This document shows positions 27,832 through 35,854 of a stretch of 64,000 bases of DNA, in pieces (position 1 is the stretch's first letter; every line of letters starts with the position of its first letter). Source of the DNA: Guyparkeria halophila (GTDB lineage: Bacteria > Pseudomonadota > Gammaproteobacteria > Halothiobacillales > Halothiobacillaceae); contig NZ_CP140153.1 in NCBI RefSeq assembly GCF_034479635.1, forward strand, positions 875,501 to 939,500, in the 5' to 3' direction. The notes under the pieces were generated by a model. It was given only the letters and a program-made list of their open reading frames with translations. It was not told the origin of the DNA and searched no databases. Position numbers and translations under genes: made by a program.

Positions 27832-28136
27832 GCTTTTTTGCCTGCCCGCGTTCAGTTTCCAGCCGCGATCAGGTCCGTATAAGTGAGCGGCCATTATAGG
27901 GCATGAGGCGCAAAGCTCAACCGGGCACCGTGGTCGGGTCGGCCTGTCGATCACGCTGTAATGGCGCTGTCATGCGGTTCGTGGTGTCCATGTGCCGCCC
28001 TGATGAGGGAAGGAATGCGTTCGGGGGATCGGGGAGCGGCCGACTAGTGCGATGGGGGCGAGAAGACGGCATGGTGGCGCCGTGTCGGGACCGGTTGTTC
28101 TGGGCACACGCCGCCCTTTCCCGAAGGCAGTGGCTT
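27832..28136. other. Intergenic region upstream of ectA (305 bp)
   Basis: Between the ectA start and the nsrR stop. It contains the ectA promoter at 27893-27920. In the rest I see no gene, no strong hairpin and no repeat. Open frames on the plus strand here run antisense into nsrR and look like high-GC shadows. Confidence 0.7.
27893..27920 (-). promoter_or_regulatory. Sigma-70-like promoter of ectABC
   Basis: On the minus strand: TTGAGC (27920-27915), a 16-nt spacer, then a perfect TATAAT (27898-27893), about 62 bp before the ectA ATG. Ectoine operons are generally induced by salt; a sub-optimal -35 with short spacing is compatible with such control, but no operator is visible. Confidence 0.72.
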
Positions 28137-28649
28137 TTATTGCGTGTGTTGCGGCGGATGACGGTGAAAGGTCAGTGGGGTCTCACCTGGAGGCAAGTGG
28201 GCAATGTCGGCAAGGGTGTAGTGGTCGAGCACCGCCCAGAATGCCTCCAGAGCCTCGCCGAGGATCGGTGCCAACCGGCAGCTTGACGTGATCCGACAGT
28301 CGCCGGTCGTGCCGAAGCACTCGACCAGTTCCCAATGGCCCTCCATGTCGCGGGCGACCGCACCCAGCGAGATGCATGACTCGGGGCGGGCCAGTGCCAG
28401 TCCGCCCCCTTTGCCGCGGCGCGCCTTGACGTAGCCACGTGCGGCCAGCGTGTTCGCCACCTTCATCAGGTGGTTGTAGGAGATGTCGAAGTAATCGGCG
28501 ATCTCGCGGATCTTCGGCAGGGCAGTCGTTGCCGTAGCCTCATCCGTGGTTCTCTCTGTGGCGGCCTTTGTCGTGGCATTCCTGGTGGCTTGGTCGGCCA
28601 GATACATCAGGAGTCGAAACGCGAAGTCGGTCTGCTGATTGAGCTGCAT
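28137..28649 (-). CDS. nsrR: NsrR-type Rrf2 family nitric-oxide-sensing repressor
   Basis: 170 residues from the ATG at 28649 (MQLNQQTDFAFRLLMYLADQ). The winged helix (KIREIADYFDISYNHLMKVANTLAARGYVKARRGKGGGLALARP) is followed by the cluster-binding cysteines C111, C118 and C124 in ECFGTTGDCRITSSC. The end LDHYTLADIAHL is strikingly like NsrR. NsrR proteins carry a nitric-oxide-sensitive Fe-S cluster and repress detoxification genes. Oddity: residues about 21-43 are a Thr/Ala-rich insertion that breaks the normally compact N-terminus. It diverges from the hemerythrin-nnrS pair. Confidence 0.88.
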   Translation of the reverse strand: MQLNQQTDFAFRLLMYLADQATRNATTKAATERTTDEATATTALPKIREIADYFDISYNHLMKVANTLAARGYVKARRGKGGGLALARPESCISLGAVARDMEGHWELVECFGTTGDCRITSSCRLAPILGEALEAFWAVLDHYTLADIAHLPPGETPLTFHRHPPQHTQ

Positions 28650-28689
28650 GGCGTCCGTTCTCAGGGGTGGCTCAGTGAAGGGGTGGCGT

Positions 28690-28718
28690 TTGTAATATGC
28701 AGACAGTATGCATATTCT
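28690..28718 (+). promoter_or_regulatory. Promoter of the hemerythrin-nnrS operon
   Basis: TTGTAA (28690-28695), a 17-nt spacer, then TATTCT (28713-28718), 35 bp before the hemerythrin ATG. Most of the promoter is covered by the dyad proposed as the NsrR operator, a classic repressor placement. Confidence 0.65.
28694..28716. promoter_or_regulatory. Putative NsrR operator (23-bp dyad)
   Basis: Perfect 8-bp inverted repeat AATATGCA (28694-28701) / TGCATATT (28709-28716) separated by 7 nt. This gives the 11-1-11 geometry described for NsrR sites (AANATGCATTT half-sites as I recall the consensus). It lies between nsrR and the hemerythrin gene, so it can control both directions. Confidence 0.75.
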
Positions 28719-28753
28719 GTCCGGCCAATGCCAGCCACGCGGGAGGAGCCCCG

Positions 28754-29158
28754 ATGCGACGTCACGAAAGACTGCAACCCCTGTCTCGCGAGCATCATCA
28801 CACCCTGAAGATCGCACGTCGATTGCAGCGGGGCGAGCCCGATGACGCGCTGCACCGGGAGCTGGCCGAACATCGACGCGAGCTTGCGGCGCACTTCGAG
28901 GCCGAGGAGTCGATCGGCCGTCAGGCGCGGGCGCAGTGCCCCGAGGATACGACCCTGGCGGGGCAGCTCGATCGCATGCAGCATGAGCATCGCCAGATCG
29001 AAGCGCTGCTCACCGAGGTGCTCGAGGGTGCGTGTGACCAGGGCAGTTGCCATCGTCTGGGGGCATTGCTCGTCGCCCATGTGCGGTTCGAGGAACGCGT
29101 GTTGTTCAATCATTTACAGGAAGGTTGTTTACCGGGGCAGGTAGGAGAATCGGTATGA
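28754..29158 (+). CDS. Hemerythrin HHE-domain protein
   Basis: 134 residues from the ATG at 28754 with GGAGGAG at 28742-28748. It is a four-helix bundle with iron-ligand patterns SREHHHTLKIARRL, ELAAHFEAEE, MQHEHRQIEALL and LLVAHVRFEERVLF. The di-iron site may bind oxygen or nitric oxide. Related Rrf2-linked hemerythrin-like proteins (for example YtfE/RIC types) protect Fe-S centres from nitrosative damage, but this protein lacks the N-terminal YtfE domain. It overlaps nnrS by ATGA and is probably controlled by NsrR. Confidence 0.85.
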   Translation: MRRHERLQPLSREHHHTLKIARRLQRGEPDDALHRELAEHRRELAAHFEAEESIGRQARAQCPEDTTLAGQLDRMQHEHRQIEALLTEVLEGACDQGSCHRLGALLVAHVRFEERVLFNHLQEGCLPGQVGESV

Positions 29159-30345
29159 GTGATTGGCGTCACTGGCCCGTCCTGTCGGTCGGTTTCCGGC
29201 CCTGGTTTCTGTTGATGCTGGGGTTCGCCACGCTGGCGATGGGTCTCTGGGCCGGTGTCTGGGTCGTCGGCGGTTGGGGAGCCGCGATGCAGGGACTGTT
29301 CGACGGCGGACAGTTCGACTGGCGCTGGCACGCCCACGAGATGACCTTCGGGGTGGGCGTGGCCCTGGTCGCCGGCTTTCTCACCACCGCCGCGCAGAAC
29401 TGGACTGGTCGGCGCGCGTGGCACCCGGCCGGCCTGCTGTTGGTGTTGGGGATCTGGCTCGCCGCGCGGCTCGCGTTCCTACTCATGGGAGCGAGTCCGT
29501 TCTGGCCGTATCTCCTTTCGATTGCCGCCGAGCTGGGCATCCTGTTCGTCGCCGCCCGACTGATCCTGTTGTCCCGTCAGTGGCACAACCTGATGTTCGT
29601 GCTCGCGTTAGCTGGAATCGTGCTGGCGGATGCGCTCTTCGCCCTGCAACGGCATGACGGCGGGCTGGCCGGCATCCACGGCTGGTTGGGGTTGTTGCCG
29701 ATCGTGGCGATGCTGCTGTTCATCGCCCAGCGGGTGGTGCCGCCGTTCTCGGCCAACCGGCTGGGCATACCGCCACGGCACACCGGGCGTTACGTGGCTT
29801 TCGTCCTTGGTGGCGGGCCGTTGCTGCTGTTCGTTGTCTTGTTTGCCCAGCCGATCCTGCCGAACGTAATGCCTTTGGTCGGAGCGACCATCGCCGCCGT
29901 GGTCGCCGTGACCGGCGGCTACGCGCTGGTTCGCTGGTGGCACCGCAAGGTGCTTACCGAGCCGATGTTGTGGCTGCTGTTCCTGGGCGTGTCCGTGGTG
30001 CTGGTCGGACTGGCGTGGCTGGCGGCGGTGTTGGCCGGTCTGCCGGCCGGCGGCCTGGATGGCCCGTTGCACGCGCTGGGCCTCGGCATGCTGGCGGTGA
30101 TGGCGATGGGCATGATGACGCGCGTGAGTGCCGGGCACACCGGCCGGCCCATTCACCTGCCCAAGTGGTTGCGGCCGGCACTGGTCGTGTTGCTCGCGGT
30201 GGTGGCCGGCCGACTGCTGCTGCCGATCTGGCCGGGCCTCGAGCCGGTCTGGCTCGCGTTGACGGCCGGTGGGCTGGCGCTGGTTTATCTTGCGATGTTG
30301 CTGGTGATCGGCCCGTGGCTGGTCGCCAGGCGAAGGTCTGCATGA
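29155..30345 (+). CDS. nnrS: NnrS family heme/copper membrane protein
   Basis: 396 residues from the ATG that overlaps the hemerythrin stop, with AGGAG at 29143-29147. It has about 12 hydrophobic helices. The family's WHAHEMTFGVGVALVAGFLTTAAQNWTG region carries likely heme-ligand histidines, and MGMMTRVSAGHTGRP is a conserved C-terminal motif. NnrS proteins relieve nitric-oxide stress and are typically controlled by NO sensors. The last codons and the stop lie inside the left arm of a long palindrome, so the C-terminus may have been changed by insertion of that element. Confidence 0.92.
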   Translation: MSDWRHWPVLSVGFRPWFLLMLGFATLAMGLWAGVWVVGGWGAAMQGLFDGGQFDWRWHAHEMTFGVGVALVAGFLTTAAQNWTGRRAWHPAGLLLVLGIWLAARLAFLLMGASPFWPYLLSIAAELGILFVAARLILLSRQWHNLMFVLALAGIVLADALFALQRHDGGLAGIHGWLGLLPIVAMLLFIAQRVVPPFSANRLGIPPRHTGRYVAFVLGGGPLLLFVVLFAQPILPNVMPLVGATIAAVVAVTGGYALVRWWHRKVLTEPMLWLLFLGVSVVLVGLAWLAAVLAGLPAGGLDGPLHALGLGMLAVMAMGMMTRVSAGHTGRPIHLPKWLRPALVVLLAVVAGRLLLPIWPGLEPVWLALTAGGLALVYLAMLLVIGPWLVARRRSA

Positions 30346-30500
30346 ATCCGCTGTCACTCTGGCCCTGCGAGTTGTTCGTAATCAAGGCGCGGCGCCGTCG
30401 GCGTGCCGGTGGCCACGTCAAGGTGGTGCAACGCCGAGTACGGACAACTCACAGGGCCCAGCTTGGCACGCAGAGCGGCATCGGATTCATGCAGACCTTC
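30332..30500. repeat. 169-bp imperfect palindrome (MITE-like or structured RNA)
   Basis: Outer arms are a perfect 19-bp inverted repeat (30332-30350 and 30482-30500, containing GGTCTGCATGAATCCG). Moving inward, further arm pairs match: CTCTG with CAGAG; GCCCTGCGAGTTGTTCGTA with TACGGACAACTCACAGGGC, allowing two mismatches; and GGCG with CGCC. One side has a 12-nt insertion. The centre has a CCAC-GTCAA-GTGG hairpin. The element starts inside the 3' end of nnrS and fills the gap to the convergent hemN. Confidence 0.78.
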
Positions 30501-30580
30501 CCTAAGGCCGATGCCTGACCGCCGGTGCGGAGAAGATAGCCAACAGGCCGGTGCCTTGGGGAAATCGCTTTAGAAGTTCC

Positions 30581-31966
30581 CTAAATCACCTTGGAGAAGC
30601 GCTGGCCATCGAGGCTGCCGTGGTACTCGTCGAAGGCCATGCAGACGTTGCGGATCAGCAGGCGTCCGCGTGGCTGAACCTCGATCGCCTCGGGCGTGAT
30701 GGTGACCAGCTCGTCACGGGCCATGTCGGCCAGCTCGTCGAGGGCACCGCTGAAGTGGTCAGCGAAGTCGACATCGAACCGCTGTTCGATCTCAGGAATC
30801 GAGAGCCGGAAGTGGCAGATCAGTTCGGTGATCACGTGCCGGCGCAGCACGTCTTCCTCGGTGATTGCCACCCCCTTCTCGATCGGCAGGCGGCCGGCCG
30901 TCACCGCGTCGTGGTACCCGTCGAGTTCCTTGACGTTCTGGCTGAACACGCCGCCCACCTGGCTGATCGAGGAGGCGCCCATCGCGACCATGTCGCACTC
31001 GGCATGGGTGGAATAGCCCTGGAAATTGCGCTGCAGCGTGCCCTCGCGCTGGGCGATCGCGAGCGGGTCGTCCGGCTTGGCGAAGTGGTCCATTCCGATC
31101 AGTACGTACCCGGCGTGCTGCAGGTAGCCGATGGTCGAGCCGAGGATGTCGAGCTTTTCCGCCGGGCTGGGCAGGTCGTCACCGGCGATCCGCCGCTGCG
31201 GCTTGAAGCGACTCGGCAGGTGGGCGTAGTTGAAGATCGACAGCCGGTCGGGATCGAGCTCGATCACCCGGTCGAGGGTGCGCATGAAGCGGTCGCGCGA
31301 CTGGTGCGGCAGGCCGTAGATCAGGTCGATGCTCACTCCGTGGAAATCCTGCTCGCGGGCGGTCTCGACCACCTCGCGGGTCTCCTCGAAGCTCTGTACG
31401 CGGTTGACGGCCTTCTGCACGTCGGGGTCGAAGTCCTGTACGCCGAGGCTGATGCGGTTGAAACCGATCTCGCGCAGCAGGCGGATGGTGGCGGCATCGG
31501 CCTCGCGCGGGTCGATCTCGATCGAGTACTCGCCCGAATCGTCCGTCTTGAGCGCGAAGTGCTCGCCGGTCTTCGCCATCAACTCGCGCATCTCGTCGTG
31601 CGAGAGGAAGGTGGGCGTGCCACCGCCCCAGTGGAGCTGGTCGACCGGGCGGCCGGCGTCGAACAGCGCCGATTGGAGTGCCATCTCGCGGTAGACATCG
31701 TCCAGGTACGGGCGCGCCTTGGCGCGGTCCTTGGTCACCACCTTGTTGCAGGCGCAGTAGTAGCAGACCGTGTCGCAGAACGGGATGTGCAGGTACAGCG
31801 ACAGCGGCCCGCCGATGGCGTTCGAACGGGCGGCTGCCGTCCGGTAGTCGGCCTCGGTGAAGCCGTCGTGAAATTGCACCGCAGTGGGGTAGGAGGTATA
31901 GCGCGGCCCGCTGGTGTCGTAGCGGCGGATCAGGTCGGCGTCGAACGGGATTTCAGTCTGGCTCAT
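30581..31966 (-). CDS. hemN: Oxygen-independent coproporphyrinogen III oxidase
   Basis: 461 residues from the ATG at 31966. It is a radical-SAM enzyme with the HemN-type motif HIPFCDTVCYYCACNKVVT. It also shows YTSYPTAVQF near the start, LHWGGGTPTFLS, and GVSIDLIYGLPHQ. The length and the extra cysteine of the motif (C-x3-C-x2-C-x-C) indicate true HemN rather than HemW. It makes protoporphyrinogen IX precursors without oxygen, suggesting microaerobic or anaerobic growth. No FNR box is visible upstream. Confidence 0.95.
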   Translation of the reverse strand: MSQTEIPFDADLIRRYDTSGPRYTSYPTAVQFHDGFTEADYRTAAARSNAIGGPLSLYLHIPFCDTVCYYCACNKVVTKDRAKARPYLDDVYREMALQSALFDAGRPVDQLHWGGGTPTFLSHDEMRELMAKTGEHFALKTDDSGEYSIEIDPREADAATIRLLREIGFNRISLGVQDFDPDVQKAVNRVQSFEETREVVETAREQDFHGVSIDLIYGLPHQSRDRFMRTLDRVIELDPDRLSIFNYAHLPSRFKPQRRIAGDDLPSPAEKLDILGSTIGYLQHAGYVLIGMDHFAKPDDPLAIAQREGTLQRNFQGYSTHAECDMVAMGASSISQVGGVFSQNVKELDGYHDAVTAGRLPIEKGVAITEEDVLRRHVITELICHFRLSIPEIEQRFDVDFADHFSGALDELADMARDELVTITPEAIEVQPRGRLLIRNVCMAFDEYHGSLDGQRFSKVI

Positions 31967-32178
31967 GGGCGTCGGTAGGCGGTTGTTGGACTGGATGACG
32001 GCAAGCGCGAAGTGTAGCCCCACCCGCGTTATCCCGTCGTCCGAGTAGAATGCTCGGGAAATGCGGTTCAAGGCCGGGACAAGTTGCTGGGGTTTTCCCC
32101 GACCGTTCGACTGGCTATCCTTCGCGGCCCGCGGGGCGTTCGGACGGCGGCGCCGATTGGAGATACAGGGAGACAGGC

Positions 32179-32787
32179 GTGATCGGCGAGATGCTGCAGT
32201 GGTTGGATTACTTCGGTACGGCGGTATTCGCCGTCAGTGGCGCGCTGGTGGCTGATCGCAAGCGCATGGACCTGATGGGGTTCCTGATCCTCGCGACCGT
32301 CACCGGCATCGGTGGCGGCACGCTGCGGGATCTGTTGCTCGATCGGCCGGTGTTCTGGTTGACGCAGTGGGAGTACCTGGTGATCGCTGCGGTGGTGGCG
32401 ATTGCTACCTTCTTCGCCAGCAAGCCGGTCCATCAGCGGGCCAACTGGCTGCCCTGGGCCGATGCCGTGGGGCTGGCGGCCTTCTGCGTCATTGGCACGC
32501 AGATCGCGCTGTCGATGGATGCCAACCCGATGATCGCGGTGATGATGGGCATCATGACGGCGGCCTTCGGCGGGTTGATCCGTGACGTACTGGCCGGCGA
32601 GCCGCCGCTGCTGCTGCACCGCGAGATCTACGCCTCGGCCGCGCTGGCCGGCGGGATCGTCTATGTTCTGTTCGCCCACTGGCTTTCCTGGCCGATCGCC
32701 GCGGTGATCCTCGGGTTCAGCGTCGCCCTGATCGTGCGCGGGCTGGGCATTCGCTATCACTGGCACCTGCCGTCCGCCGACCGCTGA
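32179..32787 (+). CDS. TRIC cation channel / UPF0126 (YicG) family membrane protein
   Basis: 202 residues from the GTG at 32179, chosen because GGGAG at 32168-32172 is well placed; the ATG four codons later has no ribosome site. Seven hydrophobic helices form two repeats, each with a glycine-rich motif: ATVTGIGGGTLRDLLLDRPVFW and GIMTAAFGGLIRDVLAGEPPLLL. These repeats define the family, which is related to trimeric intracellular cation channels. The bacterial substrate is unsettled. It is followed 41 bp later by an ABC exporter. Confidence 0.88.
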   Translation: MIGEMLQWLDYFGTAVFAVSGALVADRKRMDLMGFLILATVTGIGGGTLRDLLLDRPVFWLTQWEYLVIAAVVAIATFFASKPVHQRANWLPWADAVGLAAFCVIGTQIALSMDANPMIAVMMGIMTAAFGGLIRDVLAGEPPLLLHREIYASAALAGGIVYVLFAHWLSWPIAAVILGFSVALIVRGLGIRYHWHLPSADR

Positions 32788-32828
32788 AAGCCGGACCACC
32801 ACACGTTTCAACGCATCGCGAGTCCTTC

Positions 32829-33806
32829 ATGAGCAATGCCATGGAAAACGTCATGAACAATGCCGTCGAGATCTATGAGCTCGAGAAGACCTACGAGGGG
32901 GGCACCCGTGCCCTCAAGGGTATCGAGCTTGCCATCGCCGAGGGCGACTTCTTCGCCCTGCTGGGCCCCAACGGGGCGGGCAAGTCGACCACCATCGGCA
33001 TCCTCTGTTCGCTGGTCAACAAGACCGCCGGCTCCGTAAAGGTGTTCGGTCACGATCTCGACCGCGATCGCGCCTGGGTCAAGGCGCAGATCGGCGTGGT
33101 GCCGCAGGAATTCAACTTCAACCAGTTCGAGCCGGTCGAGGAAGTCGTCATCAACCAGGGCGGCTTCTACGGCATGACCCGCAAGGCGGCCAAGAAGCGC
33201 GCCCACGAGCTGTTGAAGCAACTGGGCCTGTTTGAGAAGCGCGAGGGCATGGCCCGGGCACTCTCGGGCGGCATGAAACGCCGCCTGATGATCGCCCGCG
33301 CCCTGGTGCACAGCCCGCGCATGCTGATCCTCGACGAGCCCACCGCGGGCGTGGACATCGAGTTGCGCCGCGGCATGTGGGACTTTCTCACCCAGATCAA
33401 CAAGCAGGGCACCACGATCATCCTGACCACGCACTACCTCGAGGAAGCCGAGGCCCTGTGCCGCAATATCGCGATCATCAACGAGGGGCGCATCGTCGAG
33501 CACAACTCGATGCGCAACCTCTTGGCCAAGCTCTCGCAGGAGACGTTTGTGCTGTATGCCCGTGAGCCGGTGGAATCCTTGCCGGAGATGCCCGTGGTCG
33601 GCTCACGACTGATCGACGACGAGACTATCGAGGTCGACCTGAGCCGCGGCCAGGAGCTGACCGGCGTGTTCGACGTGCTGCGCGGTCACGGCATCGTGAT
33701 CGAGCGCATGAAGAACAAGACCAACCGGCTCGAGGAGCTGTTTCTGCGCCTGGTGCAGGATGACGATGCCGCCGCCAGTGCCACCAATGCCGAGGAGCGT
33801 TCATGA
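32829..33806 (+). CDS. yadG: ABC-2 type exporter ATP-binding protein (YadG-like)
   Basis: 325 residues. Walker A LLGPNGAGKSTT is near residue 54. The Q-loop is in VVPQEFNFNQFEPVEEV, the signature is ALSGGMKRRLMIARAL, Walker B is MLILDEPTAGVD, and the H-loop is LTTHYLEEAEAL. The C-terminal 90 residues form the accessory domain common to YadG-type exporters. The stop overlaps the permease start as ATGA. The substrate is unknown. Confidence 0.88.
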   Translation: MSNAMENVMNNAVEIYELEKTYEGGTRALKGIELAIAEGDFFALLGPNGAGKSTTIGILCSLVNKTAGSVKVFGHDLDRDRAWVKAQIGVVPQEFNFNQFEPVEEVVINQGGFYGMTRKAAKKRAHELLKQLGLFEKREGMARALSGGMKRRLMIARALVHSPRMLILDEPTAGVDIELRRGMWDFLTQINKQGTTIILTTHYLEEAEALCRNIAIINEGRIVEHNSMRNLLAKLSQETFVLYAREPVESLPEMPVVGSRLIDDETIEVDLSRGQELTGVFDVLRGHGIVIERMKNKTNRLEELFLRLVQDDDAAASATNAEERS

Positions 33807-34639
33807 GCATCCGTTCGCAAAGCGACGCATTCGATCAGCAGGGCCCGGGGGAGAAGGCCGTGGGGCTGACCACGCGCGGGGCGTGGAACGCCTTCGTCAT
33901 GCTGCTGACCCGCGAGATCCTGCGCTTCGGCCGCATCTGGGTGCAGACCGTGCTGCCGCCGATGATCATGACCGCCCTGTACTTCGTGGTGTTCGGTCAT
34001 TTGATCGGGCCGCGCATCGGCGAGATCGACGGCGTGCCCTACATCCAGTACCTGGTGCCTGGCCTGATCCTGATGTCGGTGATCACGCAGAGTTACGCCA
34101 ACTCGGTCTCCTCGTTCTTCGGCGCCAAGTTTGCCCGCCATATCGAGGAACTGATGGTCTCGCCGATGCCCAACTGGCTGATCATCGTCGGTTACGCCGC
34201 CGGCGGGGTGGCGCGCGGCCTGACGGTCGGCGGGGCGGTGACGCTGGTCGCGTTGCTGTTCGCCGAGCTCTCGGTCCACAGTGTGCTCAACCTGTTCGGC
34301 GTGGCCCTGATGACCTCGATCCTGTTCGCCCTGGGCGGGCTGATCAACGCCGTCTACGCCACGCACTTCGATCATATCTCGATCGTGCCGACCTTCGTGC
34401 TCACGCCACTGACCTACCTGGGCGGGGTGTTCTACTCGATCAACATGCTGTCGGAATTCTGGCAGCAGGCCTCGCTCTACAACCCGATCCTCTACATCAT
34501 CAACGGCTTTCGCTACGCCATGCTGGGCATCAGCGACGTGCCGATCTGGAGCACCTACGCCATCCTCGCCGTCGGCATCCTGATCGCCTACCTCTACGTG
34601 CTGCGCCTGTTCCGCAAGGGTATTGGTCTGCGCGGTTGA
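33803..34639 (+). CDS. yadH: ABC-2 type permease (YadH-like)
   Basis: 278 residues with six membrane helices of the ABC-2 family. An amphipathic N-terminal stretch is followed by IWVQTVLPPMIMTALYFVVFGHLIG. The conserved ABC-2 motif region YLGGVFYSINMLSEFWQQASLYNPILYIINGFRYAMLG is near the C-terminus. It is translationally coupled to the ATPase gene. YadGH-type exporters are widespread and poorly characterised. Confidence 0.88.
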   Translation: MSIRSQSDAFDQQGPGEKAVGLTTRGAWNAFVMLLTREILRFGRIWVQTVLPPMIMTALYFVVFGHLIGPRIGEIDGVPYIQYLVPGLILMSVITQSYANSVSSFFGAKFARHIEELMVSPMPNWLIIVGYAAGGVARGLTVGGAVTLVALLFAELSVHSVLNLFGVALMTSILFALGGLINAVYATHFDHISIVPTFVLTPLTYLGGVFYSINMLSEFWQQASLYNPILYIINGFRYAMLGISDVPIWSTYAILAVGILIAYLYVLRLFRKGIGLRG

Positions 34640-34678
34640 GCGGAGTTGCCTGAGTCCAGGGCTGGCAGGAGCAACCCC

Positions 34679-34706
34679 ATGCGACTCCGTGCCATGCAAG
34701 TCGCAT
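34679..34706. terminator. Small inverted repeat after yadH
   Basis: Perfect 8-bp repeat ATGCGACT (34679-34686) / AGTCGCAT (34699-34706) with a 12-nt loop, 40 bp after the yadH stop. No T run follows, so a terminator role is weakly supported. Confidence 0.35.
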
Positions 34707-34827
34707 CGAGTGGCATCCAATCCAGGCGGTCTAAAGCAGCGTTGCCTGCCGACAGATAAGGGACAAGACATGGCCCTTTACCGTGTGACCAGGTTGCGAG
34801 ATCGCCGATGTACCTCAGCCGGTGCGA

Positions 34828-35838
34828 TCAGAACACATAGCGTAGGTTGGCGCCTACCGTATCGGTGAAGAGATCACTGCCCCATTGCTGACGCTGGTAA
34901 CCCGCACGCATGGTCAGGTTATCCATGACATGCCAGTTGATGCCGAGTTGAAAGCCATAGGAAAGACGGTTGCGCTCGTCCTGGAATGGAACGGCGGTAG
35001 CGATCGAACCGCCTGGGTTTCTTACCAGTGCCGGAGCGCCAGCGTCAGAGAAAACGTCGTAGCCGAGGTTGATACCCGCATAGGGCACAATTGCATCAGT
35101 GGCAGCGTAATTCAGATTGGCATTGATTGAGGCCGTTCCAACCTCGTAATCCTGATTGTCCTGCCGTCGGTCGAACTCATCCTGGTAGGAATCCTGCTCA
35201 CCGTGGATGTAACTGAAAGCCGCCCGCCCTGAGGCCCATAGACGGTCATTCAGGGGGTAGAAGGCGGAAGCCCCGATGTCGAGAACGACACTGCTTCCGT
35301 CGGTCGATTTCTGGCTTGGCGGAGCCAGGGTCGAGAAGTCCGTTATGTCGCTGTCTGTTTGCAGGTAGGTGATCGCTGCATCAATCGATACGCCGCTATC
35401 CAACATGTGCATGCCGTACAGGCCGATGCCGCGGGTGTCGTCGTCGATGACGCTGTAGCCACGGGTGGCGCCGTCGGAAGGGTCCGACCGGGTTTCCGTG
35501 TCCTGTTCGAGGAGTGAGATGCCGATAACAGTCCGCGCCGTGATGCGATAGTCGATGCCGACCGCGTAGCTGTCACTGTCGCTGGTTTTGCCAACATCGC
35601 GGCGCTGGTCTTCCAGTTCCGAGTGTCGGTAATCTATCCAAGCGCCTATGGTCCCCTCTTTGGGAGTGAGTCGGTTCTCCACGAAAGCCGCCCGGAGTTT
35701 CGGGTCGATTTGCCCACTTTCGATGCCTTCGAGCAACTGTTTGAGTCGTTGTGTTTGTTCAGACTCCGCTGCGACAACAGTACCGCTGGCGGAGAAGAGA
35801 ATGGCTGCCAGTCCGAGCCCGACGCTTTTTTTGGTCAT
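34828..35838 (-). CDS. Predicted outer-membrane beta-barrel protein
   Basis: 336 residues. A Sec signal peptide (about residues 1-23, ending GTVVA) is followed by a short helical, acidic segment (EQTQRLKQLLEGIESGQIDPKLRAAF). The rest is a series of alternating beta strands such as GIGLYGMHM, VDIGASAFYPL and LSYGFQLGINWHV. It ends in RYVF, the terminal aromatic signal for barrel assembly. It resembles autotransporter-type barrels, but no passenger domain is present. It lies 16 bp downstream of a lipoprotein gene. Function unknown; a surface or porin-like role is inferred. Confidence 0.75.
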   Translation of the reverse strand: MTKKSVGLGLAAILFSASGTVVAAESEQTQRLKQLLEGIESGQIDPKLRAAFVENRLTPKEGTIGAWIDYRHSELEDQRRDVGKTSDSDSYAVGIDYRITARTVIGISLLEQDTETRSDPSDGATRGYSVIDDDTRGIGLYGMHMLDSGVSIDAAITYLQTDSDITDFSTLAPPSQKSTDGSSVVLDIGASAFYPLNDRLWASGRAAFSYIHGEQDSYQDEFDRRQDNQDYEVGTASINANLNYAATDAIVPYAGINLGYDVFSDAGAPALVRNPGGSIATAVPFQDERNRLSYGFQLGINWHVMDNLTMRAGYQRQQWGSDLFTDTVGANLRYVF

Positions 35839-35854
35839 TATTCAGATCCTGCTA

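Noticed and set aside
27903-28286. A 127-residue plus-strand frame upstream of ectA
   Set aside because: It covers the ectA promoter and runs antisense into nsrR; no ribosome site or family resemblance.
30342-30518. A possible 58-residue gene overlapping the nnrS stop
   Set aside because: It lies almost entirely inside the long palindrome, is very basic and has no ribosome site of its own; more likely incidental.
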